A stretch of DNA of 64,000 nt from Lachnospiraceae bacterium (lineage in GTDB: Bacteria; Bacillota; Clostridia; Lachnospirales; Lachnospiraceae), in the NCBI GenBank assembly GCA_017484135.1, contig JAFUTQ010000105.1, forward strand, positions 18,749 to 82,748, read 5' to 3'. The stretch's first letter is position 1, and every line of letters starts with the position of its first letter. The notes below the pieces were generated by a model, which did no database searches, was not told the origin of the DNA, and saw only the letters and a list, made by a program, of their open reading frames with translations. Shown piece by piece: positions 15,941 to 25,139 of the stretch. The translations under genes were made by a program, and so were the position numbers.

Positions 15941-17533
15941 ATGGCAAATGCAAAGATCGCAGACATGATGTCGGCGTTTCAGGGAGACTCCGCAGCAATT
16001 CTCGGTATGGGAAGCGCGGGCGCGGTAAAGAAGAAAGATGCCTCTGCAGTGGATACATCCTTTGTTACGGTGATGAATCAGACAGCGGAAGGTCAGGGAC
16101 AGCCGCAGACTCCTGATTTGAAAGCAAAAACGGATCGGAAAGAAACGTTTCAAGAGATCAATGCTGCGAAACAGAACATGAGTGGCCGGGATCGGACGAT
16201 CGCACAGGCAGATCAGAGCATAGAACAAAAAATTGAACAGTTTTGTGCAGAAGAAAAGGAATTGACCGATGGGTTTGAGCAGGAGATGAAACAGCTCCTT
16301 ACCGAACAGCTGGATATTTCGGAGGAGGAGTTAGAGGCAGCGATGGCTACGCTCGGAATCGGATATGTAGAACTGCTGAATCCGGTAAATCTTTCTGAAC
16401 TTACCGTAGAGCTGACCGGCGTGGAGGATGCATGTACGCTGCTTATGGATGAGAATTTCACAGAAATCATGCAGCAGACAGATGTGCTGGCACAGGAGCT
16501 GACACAGGCAGTCGGGCTCACAAAGGAACAGCTGCTGATTGCGCATGACATGGGAAAGTCGCAGCCGCAGGAATGGAATCCTGTCCAGTTAGACACGTTG
16601 CCGGAAGAAACACATATATCGGAGGTGCTCCCGGAAGCGGTTTCCGATCATGAGACGGAAGCGGTAGTCGGAGAGGAACTTCAGACGGTTGTTTTTCCGG
16701 AGGAGCAGCAAAGGACAGCGACCGTGGAACAGCCGGGACGCAGAGAGAGCATCCGAAGGATACCGGAAGAAAACCGAACCAATGAGATGGATGAGCCGGA
16801 GAGAATGCCGGCAGATGAGAAGCCTGTAACGACAGAAAGTGTGCAGCGGCCTGTTGAACTTGTGAAAAACGATGATACACAGGCAGCAGAACAGCAATTA
16901 AAATCAGAAAAAACGGAAACGCCAAACTTGGAGCCGACAAAGTCCGTGAAAGAGGAAACGACGGGAGATACCAGGCAGGCTCATATAGCGGAGACACCGG
17001 CAAGAAATGTAGAAGTAAATGCGGAAGCGGTTTCTCAGACGGCGCCACCTCGCAGTCAGGTGGACGTAGAGCAGATTCTGAGACAGTTTGCCGATTTTTC
17101 CAGAGTCAACATTTCTCAGGATACCACTTCCATTGACATGCAGTTAAATCCCGAGCACCTCGGAAAGCTTTATCTTCATATAGCAGCCACAAAGGAAGGA
17201 AGTGTTACGGCACAGATTACCACCACCAATGAATTGGTGCGGGAGGCGCTGGAAACACAGCTTGCAGAACTTAAGGTTACATTAAACCAGCAGGGTGTGA
17301 AGGTGGATGAAGTGGAAGTGACTGTTGCAAGTCATGAGTTTGAACAGAATCTGGAGCAGAATGCGGCGCAGGAGCAGAGACAGGGTGAACAGCAGGAGCG
17401 ACAGGCGGCGACAAGAACCAGAAGTCTTCTGCGGGGAGAACTGGATGATCTGGCAGGTCTTGCATCGGAAGAGGAAGTACTGGCGGCAAGAATTATGAGA
17501 GATAACGGAAACAGTATGGATGTAACAGTATAG
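15941..17533 (+). CDS. fliK: Flagellar hook-length control protein FliK
   Basis: Secreted molecular ruler that sets hook length and triggers the export specificity switch by contacting FlhB. Of 530 residues, the N-terminal and middle parts are Gln/Glu/Thr-rich and low in complexity, while the C-terminal Flg_hook domain is clear at about residues 370-475 (ISQDTTSIDMQLNPEHLGKL, then GSVTAQITTTNELVREALE, LAELKVTLNQQGVKVDEVEV). AGGAGG lies 7 bases before the ATG. It precedes flgD, the usual order. Confidence 0.93.
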   Translation: MANAKIADMMSAFQGDSAAILGMGSAGAVKKKDASAVDTSFVTVMNQTAEGQGQPQTPDLKAKTDRKETFQEINAAKQNMSGRDRTIAQADQSIEQKIEQFCAEEKELTDGFEQEMKQLLTEQLDISEEELEAAMATLGIGYVELLNPVNLSELTVELTGVEDACTLLMDENFTEIMQQTDVLAQELTQAVGLTKEQLLIAHDMGKSQPQEWNPVQLDTLPEETHISEVLPEAVSDHETEAVVGEELQTVVFPEEQQRTATVEQPGRRESIRRIPEENRTNEMDEPERMPADEKPVTTESVQRPVELVKNDDTQAAEQQLKSEKTETPNLEPTKSVKEETTGDTRQAHIAETPARNVEVNAEAVSQTAPPRSQVDVEQILRQFADFSRVNISQDTTSIDMQLNPEHLGKLYLHIAATKEGSVTAQITTTNELVREALETQLAELKVTLNQQGVKVDEVEVTVASHEFEQNLEQNAAQEQRQGEQQERQAATRTRSLLRGELDDLAGLASEEEVLAARIMRDNGNSMDVTV

Positions 17534-17548
17534 AAAGGAGCAGAACAT

Positions 17549-18262
17549 ATGGCGATTACGCAGTTGGTAAAGGACGGAAAACTGGTGGACTCCTCCGCGA
17601 GCGCGACATCACTTTCCACCAAAACCGTAGCGGAAAACGGTAACTCGTTGGATAAAGATGCGTTTTTACAGCTTCTGGTTGCACAGATGAAATATCAGGA
17701 TCCATTGGAACCGACGGACAATACCGAGTATATTTCACAGCTTGCGACATTCTCACAGCTGGAGGCAACGCAGAATGTAGAAAAGTCCATCAGCTCTATG
17801 GGAGCCAATGATCTGGTGGGAAAACAGGTGATCTTAAAGGTGACATCATCGGTTACCGGAGAGACCTCTTATGTTTCCGGTCAGGTGGATTATGTTTTAC
17901 ATGAAAACGGAGAGGTCTATCTGTCGGTAGAGGATAAGCTGTATTCCATTGATGATTTGGATACAGTGGCGGATTCGAATTATATGGATGCAGTGTCATT
18001 TGCGAAATCTTTTTCAAATGAGATAAAAAAACTGCCGCAGTTAAGCCAGCTAACCACAAGCGATGAAGATGCAGTGACGAAGCTTTACGCAGCATTTCAG
18101 TCTCTGAATGATTATCAGAAGCAGTTTATTGCCGAGGATGACGTGAAGAAGGTAGAGAGTCTGGTTGCAAGGCTGGCAGTACTAAAGGCTGCAGAAACAG
18201 GTGCGACAGGCACAGAAGATGGTGCAGCACAAGAAGGAGCGGCAGCTGCGGATGGAGAATAG
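17549..18262 (+). CDS. flgD: Hook-assembly scaffold protein FlgD, with an extended C-terminus
   Basis: Capping scaffold needed for FlgE polymerisation. The core motif FLQLLVAQMKYQDPLEPTDNTEYISQLATFSQLEATQN (in two pieces across residues 30-70) is diagnostic. After a short beta-domain (about residues 85-130) comes an unusual helical, Ala/Gly/Glu-rich tail from about residue 150 to 237 instead of the full Fn3/tudor domains. AAAGGAG precedes the ATG. The tail differs from enterobacterial FlgD; I do not know its role. Confidence 0.94.
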   Translation: MAITQLVKDGKLVDSSASATSLSTKTVAENGNSLDKDAFLQLLVAQMKYQDPLEPTDNTEYISQLATFSQLEATQNVEKSISSMGANDLVGKQVILKVTSSVTGETSYVSGQVDYVLHENGEVYLSVEDKLYSIDDLDTVADSNYMDAVSFAKSFSNEIKKLPQLSQLTTSDEDAVTKLYAAFQSLNDYQKQFIAEDDVKKVESLVARLAVLKAAETGATGTEDGAAQEGAAAADGE

Positions 18263-18273
18263 GAGGTGGGCTT

Positions 18274-18678
18274 ATGAATGGAATATCCAATCAGTTTACT
18301 TCTATTGAGCAGGTTACAGAGCAATATCTGGGTGCACAGGGGGTTAAAAATCTCCAAAAAGAATCCGATATAAAATTCGATGAGATTCTTCGAAAAAAAC
18401 AAATAGAAGGCTCGAAACAGCTGGAATCCCTCAAATTTTCCAAACATGCTGCCATGCGTCTGGAAAACCGGAATATCAACCTTTCCGAAAACCAGAGTGA
18501 ACGGTTGGAGGCAGGAGTGAGAAAGGCAGGGGAAAAAGGAATTCGGGAATCTTTGGTTGTACTGGATTCATTGGCGTTTATTGTCAACATCCCAAACAAA
18601 ACCGTGGTGACGGCAATTGACCGGAATGAATCGGAGGACAACATATTTACCAATATTGATGGAGCGGTAATCGTATAG
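18274..18678 (+). CDS. Flagellar operon protein, TIGR02530 family
   Basis: A 134-residue protein of the conserved flagellar-operon family found between flgD and flgE in Bacillus and clostridia. The signature is LKFSKHAAMRLENRNINLSENQSERLEAGVRKAGEKGIRESLVVLDSLAFIVNI...TVVTAID (split across residues 50-120). AGGAGGTG lies ahead of the ATG. Function is not established to my knowledge; the position suggests a role in hook assembly. Confidence 0.85.
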   Translation: MNGISNQFTSIEQVTEQYLGAQGVKNLQKESDIKFDEILRKKQIEGSKQLESLKFSKHAAMRLENRNINLSENQSERLEAGVRKAGEKGIRESLVVLDSLAFIVNIPNKTVVTAIDRNESEDNIFTNIDGAVIV

Positions 18679-18759
18679 CCGGACCGAATATGCAAGGAGG
18701 CTTAGGTTTCTGACTGACAGAGGAAATCATACCGCGGATTTATAGGAGGTCATTTAATT

Positions 18760-20475
18760 ATGATGAGATCAATGTATTCTGCTGTGTCTGGTTTGAAGAC
18801 ACATCAGACAAAGATGGATGTGATCGGAAACAATATTGCGAACGTGAATACGGTGGCATTCAAGTCTTCCAGCGTAACGTTCAATGAAATCATGTATCAG
18901 CGCATGTCCGCTGCATCCGGGCCGAACACAAATACCGGAGTCGGCGGTGTCAATGCCAAGCAGATCGGTCTTGGTGTTACCAGCGGGGCAACATCGGTAA
19001 ATATCACGTCCGCCGGTGCGGCTCAGACAACGGGCGGAGCGTTTGATATTAAAATTACGGATAGCGGAAACACCACCAGTTTTTTTGTGGTAAGCAACGG
19101 AACGGAGAATCTTTTTACCAGAGCGGGTGCGTTCTATATTGACGGAGCCGGGAATCTTGCCATGACCTCTACCGGATATAATGTGATGGGATGGCAGGTG
19201 GATGAGACGACCGGATTCATCCGGAAGGATAGTGTATCTGCGTTGCGCATTATGCAGGAGAAGAACCTGACATCCTCTGCGGAGGCGACCCGGAATGCGG
19301 TCTGCGGAGGAATTGTAGACAAAAACAGTGCAGACATTACCAGTTCGGAAGGCTATGCCATGAATCTGAATTTTTATGACAGCCTCGGGTATGCGTACAC
19401 GGCAAAATTTGCCATTAAAGCAGTAGATACCGATACCGGAGATTACACCGTGGAATTGTCTGCAATCTATGATTCGGACAACGAGAATATTTTGGATGAG
19501 TATCTGGCAAACGGCGGCAAGCTGAATACACTTTTCGGCGCGACGGAAAGCACGACGGATGCGGCGGGAGCAACCACCCCTGCCACAACGGATTATTCGG
19601 TATTAAACAGTGAGTGGGTTGCACCGGAAAACGCAGGTACGACTACTGTCAACGGTGGAAATTATCCGGGTACATTTTATGGGATACGCAACACGGGAGA
19701 CGGAAATACCTACTATATCAATGTTGCGGGCACGGCAGACGGTGCAGACAGCCGGGTATATGAAGAGGATGGAGCAGGCGGTTTTCGCCCGGTAGACACG
19801 ATTCTCATCTCGGATATTTACAGCGGACTTCAGACCGGTGCCACGATTACGAATATTGCTGCAGGGGATCCGCCGGTCGTTACCGCTGCAAATGTAAATT
19901 ATTCGCTGAAATTTAATCCGGATAACGGTGCATTTTCTTCGGTCGGTGCAAGCACAAACGGCATGGTTTCCTTGAATATGAGGGAGCTTGGCGGAAACTT
20001 TGAAAATATCACGATCGATTTTAACCAGTGCTTAAATTCCAACAATGGCGGCACCTCTACGGTGAGTATGGATGCAGGAGCTGCAGACGGCACAACGGGA
20101 ACCGGAAAAAAACTGGGAGCGCTTACCGGAGTGTCGGTGGATTCCAACGGAAAAATCTATGGATCCTATGATAATGGTAATACGGTTCTGCTGGGACAGA
20201 TTGCAGCGGCCAGATTTTCCAATGATGCCGGTCTGGAAAAGGTTGGAGAAAATTGCTACCGGACCACGCTGAATTCCGGCGATTTTGACGGAATCGGTGT
20301 TGAGATTGATGCAAACGGAAGCACGATGGCCACCGGAGAGCTGGAAATGTCCAATGTCGATCTCGCGTCAGAGTTTACCGAAATGATTACAACACAGAGA
20401 GGATTTCAGGCAAACTCCAGAGTGATTACCACATCTGATACACTGCTGGAGGAGTTAATTAATCTGAAACGTTAA
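18760..20475 (+). CDS. flgE: Flagellar hook protein FlgE
   Basis: Subunit of the hook. The N-terminal axial signature MYSAVSGLKTHQTKMDVIGNNIANVNT and the C-terminal EFTEMITTQRGFQANSRVITTSDTLLEELINL are canonical. At 571 residues it is longer than enterobacterial FlgE; the additional central region (about residues 230-390) is rich in Gly, Thr, Asp and Ala, the surface-exposed variable domain. AGGAGGT lies 9 bases upstream. It is followed by a 256-base gap with a strong hairpin, where flbD/swrD normally lies. Confidence 0.96.
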   Translation: MMRSMYSAVSGLKTHQTKMDVIGNNIANVNTVAFKSSSVTFNEIMYQRMSAASGPNTNTGVGGVNAKQIGLGVTSGATSVNITSAGAAQTTGGAFDIKITDSGNTTSFFVVSNGTENLFTRAGAFYIDGAGNLAMTSTGYNVMGWQVDETTGFIRKDSVSALRIMQEKNLTSSAEATRNAVCGGIVDKNSADITSSEGYAMNLNFYDSLGYAYTAKFAIKAVDTDTGDYTVELSAIYDSDNENILDEYLANGGKLNTLFGATESTTDAAGATTPATTDYSVLNSEWVAPENAGTTTVNGGNYPGTFYGIRNTGDGNTYYINVAGTADGADSRVYEEDGAGGFRPVDTILISDIYSGLQTGATITNIAAGDPPVVTAANVNYSLKFNPDNGAFSSVGASTNGMVSLNMRELGGNFENITIDFNQCLNSNNGGTSTVSMDAGAADGTTGTGKKLGALTGVSVDSNGKIYGSYDNGNTVLLGQIAAARFSNDAGLEKVGENCYRTTLNSGDFDGIGVEIDANGSTMATGELEMSNVDLASEFTEMITTQRGFQANSRVITTSDTLLEELINLKR

Positions 20476-20521
20476 TCAACAGAATGGAATAATTTGGAAA
20501 TAAAAATGCTTATTTTCGCAT

Positions 20522-20556
20522 ATGTTGGGGGACTATCCGTCATAGTTCCCCAACAT
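20522..20556 (+). other. 15-bp hairpin after flgE
   Basis: ATGTTGGGGGACTAT (20522-20536) pairs over its whole length, with one G-U, to ATAGTTCCCCAACAT (20542-20556), leaving a 5-base loop. No T-run follows, so it may be an mRNA processing or stability element, or a weak terminator, rather than a classical intrinsic terminator. It sits in the 256-base gap between flgE and motA, which otherwise holds only a promoter candidate and a small GGGCA/TGCCC stem near 20645. Confidence 0.7.
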
Positions 20557-20602
20557 TTGGTATGTATGAAAAAATAGAAAACGAAAAATCTTGCAAAAAA
20601 AG

Positions 20603-20631
20603 TAGACATTTGCCATAAAATCTAGTAAGAT
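20603..20631 (+). promoter_or_regulatory. Possible internal promoter upstream of motA
   Basis: TAGACA (20603-20608), a 17-base spacer and TAAGAT (20626-20631) resemble a sigma-A promoter with two departures from consensus in each half at most. It would let the motA-onward half of the superoperon be transcribed separately after the hairpin at 20522-20556. This is a guess from sequence only. Confidence 0.35.
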
Positions 20632-20731
20632 GATATAGGTAAGGGCATTTCGTGCCCCGGTTTTTGGAATAGGGATGTCGAGATTTTAGCAATTTGATTT
20701 TGACGTTGAGATGAAAAGTAGGTGAAAGAGT

Positions 20732-21529
20732 TTGGACATAGCATCGTTGGTAGGTACTATATTGGGCTTGGGTATGGTACTGTTCGGAATCATTTCCAGT
20801 GCGGACGTTTCGGCCATTAAAGACAGCTTCCTGGACATTCCGTCTGTAATTATTACGATCGGAGGTTCCCTTGCGGGACTTCTTGCTTCGAACAAGCTGA
20901 AAGATTTCATTGCGGGAATGAAATCCATCACGCTTGCGTTTAAGGAGCAGACGGCGGATCCGGCGGAAGTGATTTCCAACATCATTAATCTGGCCAATGT
21001 CTCCAGAAAAGAAGGACTTCTGGCGCTGGAGGAAGCGGCGAATGATATTGATGATCCGTTTCTGAAAAAAGGAATCATGCTGGTCGTTGACGGAACGGAT
21101 CCGGATCTGGTCAGAGGGATTCTGGAGACGGATCTTAATTGTGTGGAAGCGCGTCACAAAAAGACGATCGCGTTTTGGGGGAAATGGGCAGAGCTTGGTC
21201 CTGCGTGGGGTATGATCGGTACGCTGGTCGGCTTGGTAAACATGTTGAAAAACCTGAGTGATCCGGATTCGATCGGACCTCAGATGGCAGTAGCCCTTCT
21301 GACCACGCTGTACGGTTCTTTGATTGCAAACTGGCTGTGCAGCCCGATTGCGACGAAGCTGGAGATCAACAACGCCAATGAAATTATGCTGAAGGATGTA
21401 ACCGTGGAGGGACTTTTGTCCATACAGGCAGGAGAGAACCCTCGTGTAATAGAGGAAAAGCTGAAGTCATTCCTTTCTCCGGCAGAACGCGAAGCCATGG
21501 GGAACGGCGAAGGCGGAGGTGAGGAATAG
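20732..21529 (+). CDS. motA: Flagellar motor stator protein MotA
   Basis: Proton- or sodium-channel stator subunit, 265 residues. It has four membrane segments (about residues 3-22, 30-50, 150-172 and 185-205) with the conserved ALLTTLYGSLIANWLCSPIATKL at the end of the last. The large cytoplasmic loop carries charged residues that contact FliG. The TTG start at 20732 follows AGGTGA. It overlaps motB by one base. Which ion it uses cannot be decided here. Confidence 0.95.
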   Translation: MDIASLVGTILGLGMVLFGIISSADVSAIKDSFLDIPSVIITIGGSLAGLLASNKLKDFIAGMKSITLAFKEQTADPAEVISNIINLANVSRKEGLLALEEAANDIDDPFLKKGIMLVVDGTDPDLVRGILETDLNCVEARHKKTIAFWGKWAELGPAWGMIGTLVGLVNMLKNLSDPDSIGPQMAVALLTTLYGSLIANWLCSPIATKLEINNANEIMLKDVTVEGLLSIQAGENPRVIEEKLKSFLSPAEREAMGNGEGGGEE

Positions 21530-22380
21530 TGGCGAGAAAAAGTCAGGAGGATCCGCCCAAGGGATCGCCGGCGTGGATGGCGACGTTTAGTGATTTGATG
21601 AATCTTTTGCTTTGCTTTTTCGTGTTGTTGTTCTCCATGTCTACCGTGGATGCGGAAAAGTTTGTTATGGTGATTGCTTCCCTGCAAAACACCTTCAGTG
21701 TTCTGCCGGCAGGAGGAAGCAGCATCGGCGAGGGAGAAATGGTCGGCGCCGGCATCAGCCAGCTGAAGGATCTGGATATCTTCTTTCAGGAGGCAAATTC
21801 TGAGGGAGAGGAACAGGGAGGTGCGGCGGACGGCGACAACGACGTGGAGCCGGAGGCGGTAAATCCGGAGGATGTGAAGGAACAATACCGGGAAGAAGCA
21901 CTGAACGAATCCCAGGAAATGGCAGAGCAACTCGAAGAAAAACTCGCCGAATACGGGATTCAGGATCAGGTAGAGGTGGATTTTAATGCGGATTATGTGC
22001 TGCTCACCTTAAACGGGGCGGTTCTGTTTGACTCCGGTAAGGCGGAGGTTCGGGACGAGGCAAAAGAGCTTTTGGTAAAGCTTTCTGCTGTGTTGGAGCA
22101 GTATGATAAAAATATTATTGAAGTCGAAGGGCATACTGATAATGTGCCGATGCATTCGGCAAAGTATGAAGACAATGATGTGTTGTCCATGTACCGGGCC
22201 CTGTCGGTGGCGAATATTATCCGGGAGAACTCGGACTTGAATCCGGCACTGATCAAATCCGCCGGACGAGGCGAATATGTTCCGATTGCGGATAACAGCA
22301 CACCGGAGGGACGGGCAAGAAATCGAAGAGCGGAGATAAAGGTTTATAATTCTTACAGCTCCGGAGATGTGACGGAATAG
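21529..22380 (+). CDS. motB: Flagellar motor stator protein MotB
   Basis: Stator subunit anchoring MotA to peptidoglycan. The N-terminal WMATFSDLMNLLLCFFVLLFSMS contains the ion-channel aspartate (about D22) in its single membrane segment. The C-terminal OmpA/Pal-like domain shows LNGAVLFDSGKAEVRDEAK and EGHTDNVPMHSAKYEDNDVLSMYRA, ending SAGRGEYVPIADNSTPEGRARNRRAEI. Length 283. The GTG start overlaps the motA stop, so the two are translationally coupled. Confidence 0.96.
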   Translation: MARKSQEDPPKGSPAWMATFSDLMNLLLCFFVLLFSMSTVDAEKFVMVIASLQNTFSVLPAGGSSIGEGEMVGAGISQLKDLDIFFQEANSEGEEQGGAADGDNDVEPEAVNPEDVKEQYREEALNESQEMAEQLEEKLAEYGIQDQVEVDFNADYVLLTLNGAVLFDSGKAEVRDEAKELLVKLSAVLEQYDKNIIEVEGHTDNVPMHSAKYEDNDVLSMYRALSVANIIRENSDLNPALIKSAGRGEYVPIADNSTPEGRARNRRAEIKVYNSYSSGDVTE

Positions 22381-22393
22381 GAGGAAAAACGAG

Positions 22394-22912
22394 ATGAAAA
22401 AGAATCTGATGTCAGTTTTGATTTTGGCATTGGTGGCGGCGAATCTGATTCTGACAGCAATCTTAACGATTAGTATTCTGCCGCAGACGAAGAAGGCGAA
22501 CGAGCTGATTACCACAGTCTGCAGTGCAATCAACCTGGAAACGGCGGGCGGACAGGTGAGCGGGGAATCGCCGGCAGTGCCGATGGAACAGACAAAAACA
22601 TATCCGCTGGATGACACGATGACCATCAGCCTGAAAAAAGGTTCGGACGGTAAACAGCATTATGTTGTTCTTGGAGCTTCCATTTCGATGGACACGAAGA
22701 ATGATGGCTATAAAAGTTACGGTGCGGCGATTGAGAGCGGGGACTATGATTCGATTATCAAAGATACGATAAACGGAACCGTGTCGCAGTATACATTAGA
22801 GGAATTTGAAGACCGGGAGGCTGTGAAAGCAGAAATTCTGAGTCAGCTTCAGGCACGTTTTGAATCTGATTTTATTTATCAGATCAATTTTTCCAGCGTG
22901 ACTCCGCAGTAG
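22394..22912 (+). CDS. fliL: Flagellar basal-body-associated protein FliL
   Basis: Single-pass membrane protein that surrounds and stabilises the stator. Residues about 5-30 (LMSVLILALVAANLILTAILTISIL) form the membrane segment; the extracytoplasmic domain carries TMTISLKKGSDGKQHYVVLGASI and a C-terminal AEILSQLQARFESDFIYQINFSS. Length 172 is typical. It lies between motB and fliM with AGGAGG upstream of its ATG. FliL proteins diverge fast, so position supports the call. Confidence 0.88.
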   Translation: MKKNLMSVLILALVAANLILTAILTISILPQTKKANELITTVCSAINLETAGGQVSGESPAVPMEQTKTYPLDDTMTISLKKGSDGKQHYVVLGASISMDTKNDGYKSYGAAIESGDYDSIIKDTINGTVSQYTLEEFEDREAVKAEILSQLQARFESDFIYQINFSSVTPQ

Positions 22913-22950
22913 AACGGGAGAAAGAATGCAGTGTAAGGTGGTGAGCGCTC

Positions 22951-23931
22951 ATGGCAGATGTTTTATCTCAGAATGAGATAGACAATTTGCTTCAGGCATT
23001 AAGCAGCGGTGAGCTGGATGCAGATGACATCAAGGATAATGACGAGAAACAGGTTAAGGATTACGATTTCGCGCGACCGTCCAAGTTTTCCAAGGAACAT
23101 CTGAGAACTTTGGAAATTATATTTGAGCATTACGGGCGGCTTTTATCCACCAACCTTCCGGTATACTTAAGAAAGAGTGTTCAGGTGGAGGTTATGAATT
23201 CGGAGGCGGTTACCTATTCGGAGTTTTCGAATGCGTTGTCCAATCCGGTGCTTTTGGGAATTGTAAATTTCAGTCCGTTAAAGGGAACGATTGTTATGGA
23301 GATGGCCTCCAACCTCGGATATGCAATGATTGAGCGTATGTTGGGAGGAAACGGGGATCCGTTAGAAAAAAATCGCGATTTTACTGAGATAGAGTTGTTG
23401 ATCGTGGAACGCATTATGGGTGTCTGTGTGGATTTGTTGCGGGAACCATGGATGAATGTGGTGGAGGTTCTTCCGAGACTGGAGCGTATTGAGACAAATT
23501 CCCAGTTTGCCCAGATTATTTCGCCGAGTGAAATGATTGCGATTGTCACCATGAATATAAAGGTGGGAGATGTCGAGGGCTTGATGAATATTTGTCTTCC
23601 CTATTTGACATTAGAGTCGGTTATGGATAAACTGAATACAAAGTATTGGTTTTCGACGATGCAGGATAAGGATGAACAGCAATATACAGAGGCGTTGGAA
23701 GCACTGATATCAAGAGCGCCGATTCCTGTAAAGGCGGTTTTGGGTAAGAGCCTCATTTCTGTGAATGATTTTATTAATTTACAGGTGGGAGATATCATAA
23801 GATTAGATTCGAAGATTAACCAGGAACTGGATGTGTATGTGGGAAATATCAAAAAGTTTTCCGCGCTTCCCGGAGCTTCGGGAGATGATTATGCAGTAAG
23901 AGTTACTTCGGTAATCAGAGAGGAGCAGTAA
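22951..23931 (+). CDS. fliM: Flagellar motor switch protein FliM
   Basis: Main C-ring component and target of phosphorylated CheY. The N-terminal CheY-P-binding motif LSQNEIDNLLQAL lies at residues 5-17; the middle domain is a degenerate CheC-like fold (KEHLRTLEIIFEHYGRLLSTNLPVYLRKSV); the C-terminal SpoA domain ends VGNIKKFSALPG. Length 326 is usual. It is separated from fliY by 3 bases. Confidence 0.97.
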   Translation: MADVLSQNEIDNLLQALSSGELDADDIKDNDEKQVKDYDFARPSKFSKEHLRTLEIIFEHYGRLLSTNLPVYLRKSVQVEVMNSEAVTYSEFSNALSNPVLLGIVNFSPLKGTIVMEMASNLGYAMIERMLGGNGDPLEKNRDFTEIELLIVERIMGVCVDLLREPWMNVVEVLPRLERIETNSQFAQIISPSEMIAIVTMNIKVGDVEGLMNICLPYLTLESVMDKLNTKYWFSTMQDKDEQQYTEALEALISRAPIPVKAVLGKSLISVNDFINLQVGDIIRLDSKINQELDVYVGNIKKFSALPGASGDDYAVRVTSVIREEQ

Positions 23932-23934
23932 GAA

Positions 23935-25119
23935 ATGGATGGAGTATTGTCCCAGAATGAAATTAATGCGTTGCTGAATCCGGGAGATTCTTCAGGAGAC
24001 GGACAGTTGACCGATTTGGAGCGGGATACCATCGGGGAAGTCGGCAATATCAGTATGGGGACTGCTGCGACAACGCTTTTTTCATTGGTGAACCGGAAGG
24101 TAGAGATATCCACTCCGGTAGTCACTACGACAACATGGGAGGATGTGGTAAAGGATTACGATGCACCGTGTGTGTTTATCAGTATCAAATACACGGTTGG
24201 ATTGAACGGAAGCAATGTTCTGGTACTCCGGGAACGGGATGTTAAGATTATTACAGACCTGATGATGGGAGGAGACGGCACAAATCTGGATGGCGAGCTT
24301 GGCGAGCTTCATCTGAGCGCCATCAGTGAGGCGATGAACCAGATGATGGGTTCTGCCGCGACATCATTGTCATCCATGCTGAATAAAATGATTGATATCA
24401 GTCCTCCGGTGGCCGATCTGGTAGATCTGCAGTCTGATATCAATGAGGCGGAGATCGCGGATTTCCTTGCCACAACTTTTGTAAAGATTGCGTTTCGGAT
24501 GGAAATCGGGGATCTGGTAGACAGTGAGATCATGCAGCTGTATCCGATTGAGTTTGCAAGAGATATGTGCAAAGGGATTACAGAGACAATGTCTCAGGAT
24601 GTGGCAGATACACCGGGGACGGCGACCGCGGCACCTGCACAACCTGCACCGGAGCCGATTCCGGAAGCACAGCCGGCAGCTGCGGCTGCATCACCGCCAC
24701 CGCAGCAACAGCAGCCGATGATGGGACAGCCGATGATGGGTCAACCAATGATGGGACAGCCGATGATGGGACAGCCGATGATGGGACAACAGATGGATAT
24801 GTCGGGAATGTATGCACCACAGCAGGTCAATGTGCAGCCGGCACAATTTCAGGCGTTTACAGGCGATGTCAATGGAATTTTCCAAAAGGAAAACATTGAT
24901 TTGATTATGGATGTGCCGCTGGATGTAACCGTAGAGCTTGGCAGAACCTCGAAATCCATACAGGATATTTTAGATTTTGCTCCGGGAACCATTATTGAGC
25001 TCAATAAGATTGCCGGGGAACCGATTGATATTTTGGTAAACGGAAAGTATGTAGCAAAAGGCGAAGTGGTTGTAGTTGAGGAAAGTTTCGGTGTAAGAAT
25101 TACCGAGATTATAAAATAA
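23935..25119 (+). CDS. fliY: Flagellar switch protein and CheY-P phosphatase FliY
   Basis: C-ring component with a CheC-type phosphatase domain and a C-terminal FliN/SpoA domain (394 residues). The N-terminal SQNEINALLN resembles the CheY-P-binding peptide. Both phosphatase motifs fit (D/S)xxxExxN-x22-P: DTIGEVGN with P 23 residues on, and SAISEAMN likewise, so both sites look intact. A Pro/Gln/Ala linker (about residues 225-300) contains five copies of QPMMG encoded by 24712-24786. The SpoA domain begins near residue 315 (LDVTVELGRTSKSIQDILDF). Confidence 0.96.
   Translation: MDGVLSQNEINALLNPGDSSGDGQLTDLERDTIGEVGNISMGTAATTLFSLVNRKVEISTPVVTTTTWEDVVKDYDAPCVFISIKYTVGLNGSNVLVLRERDVKIITDLMMGGDGTNLDGELGELHLSAISEAMNQMMGSAATSLSSMLNKMIDISPPVADLVDLQSDINEAEIADFLATTFVKIAFRMEIGDLVDSEIMQLYPIEFARDMCKGITETMSQDVADTPGTATAAPAQPAPEPIPEAQPAAAAASPPPQQQQPMMGQPMMGQPMMGQPMMGQPMMGQQMDMSGMYAPQQVNVQPAQFQAFTGDVNGIFQKENIDLIMDVPLDVTVELGRTSKSIQDILDFAPGTIIELNKIAGEPIDILVNGKYVAKGEVVVVEESFGVRITEIIK
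24712..24786 (+). repeat. Five tandem 15-bp units encoding QPMMG inside fliY
   Basis: Units CAGCCGATGATGGGA occur five times in a row with only four third-position or synonymous changes and one CAACCA variant, followed by a degenerate CAACAGATG. They keep the reading frame and lengthen the linker between the CheC-like and SpoA domains. Unit-number variation by slippage would be in frame. Confidence 0.9.
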
Positions 25120-25139
25120 TAAAAACGAGGAGATTACTT

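Noticed and set aside
24578-24899. Ser/Val/Pro-rich and Asp/Gly/Thr-rich frames opposite or shifted to the fliY repeat
   Set aside because: They are shadows of the QPMMG coding repeat; fliY in its own frame is complete and has both domains.
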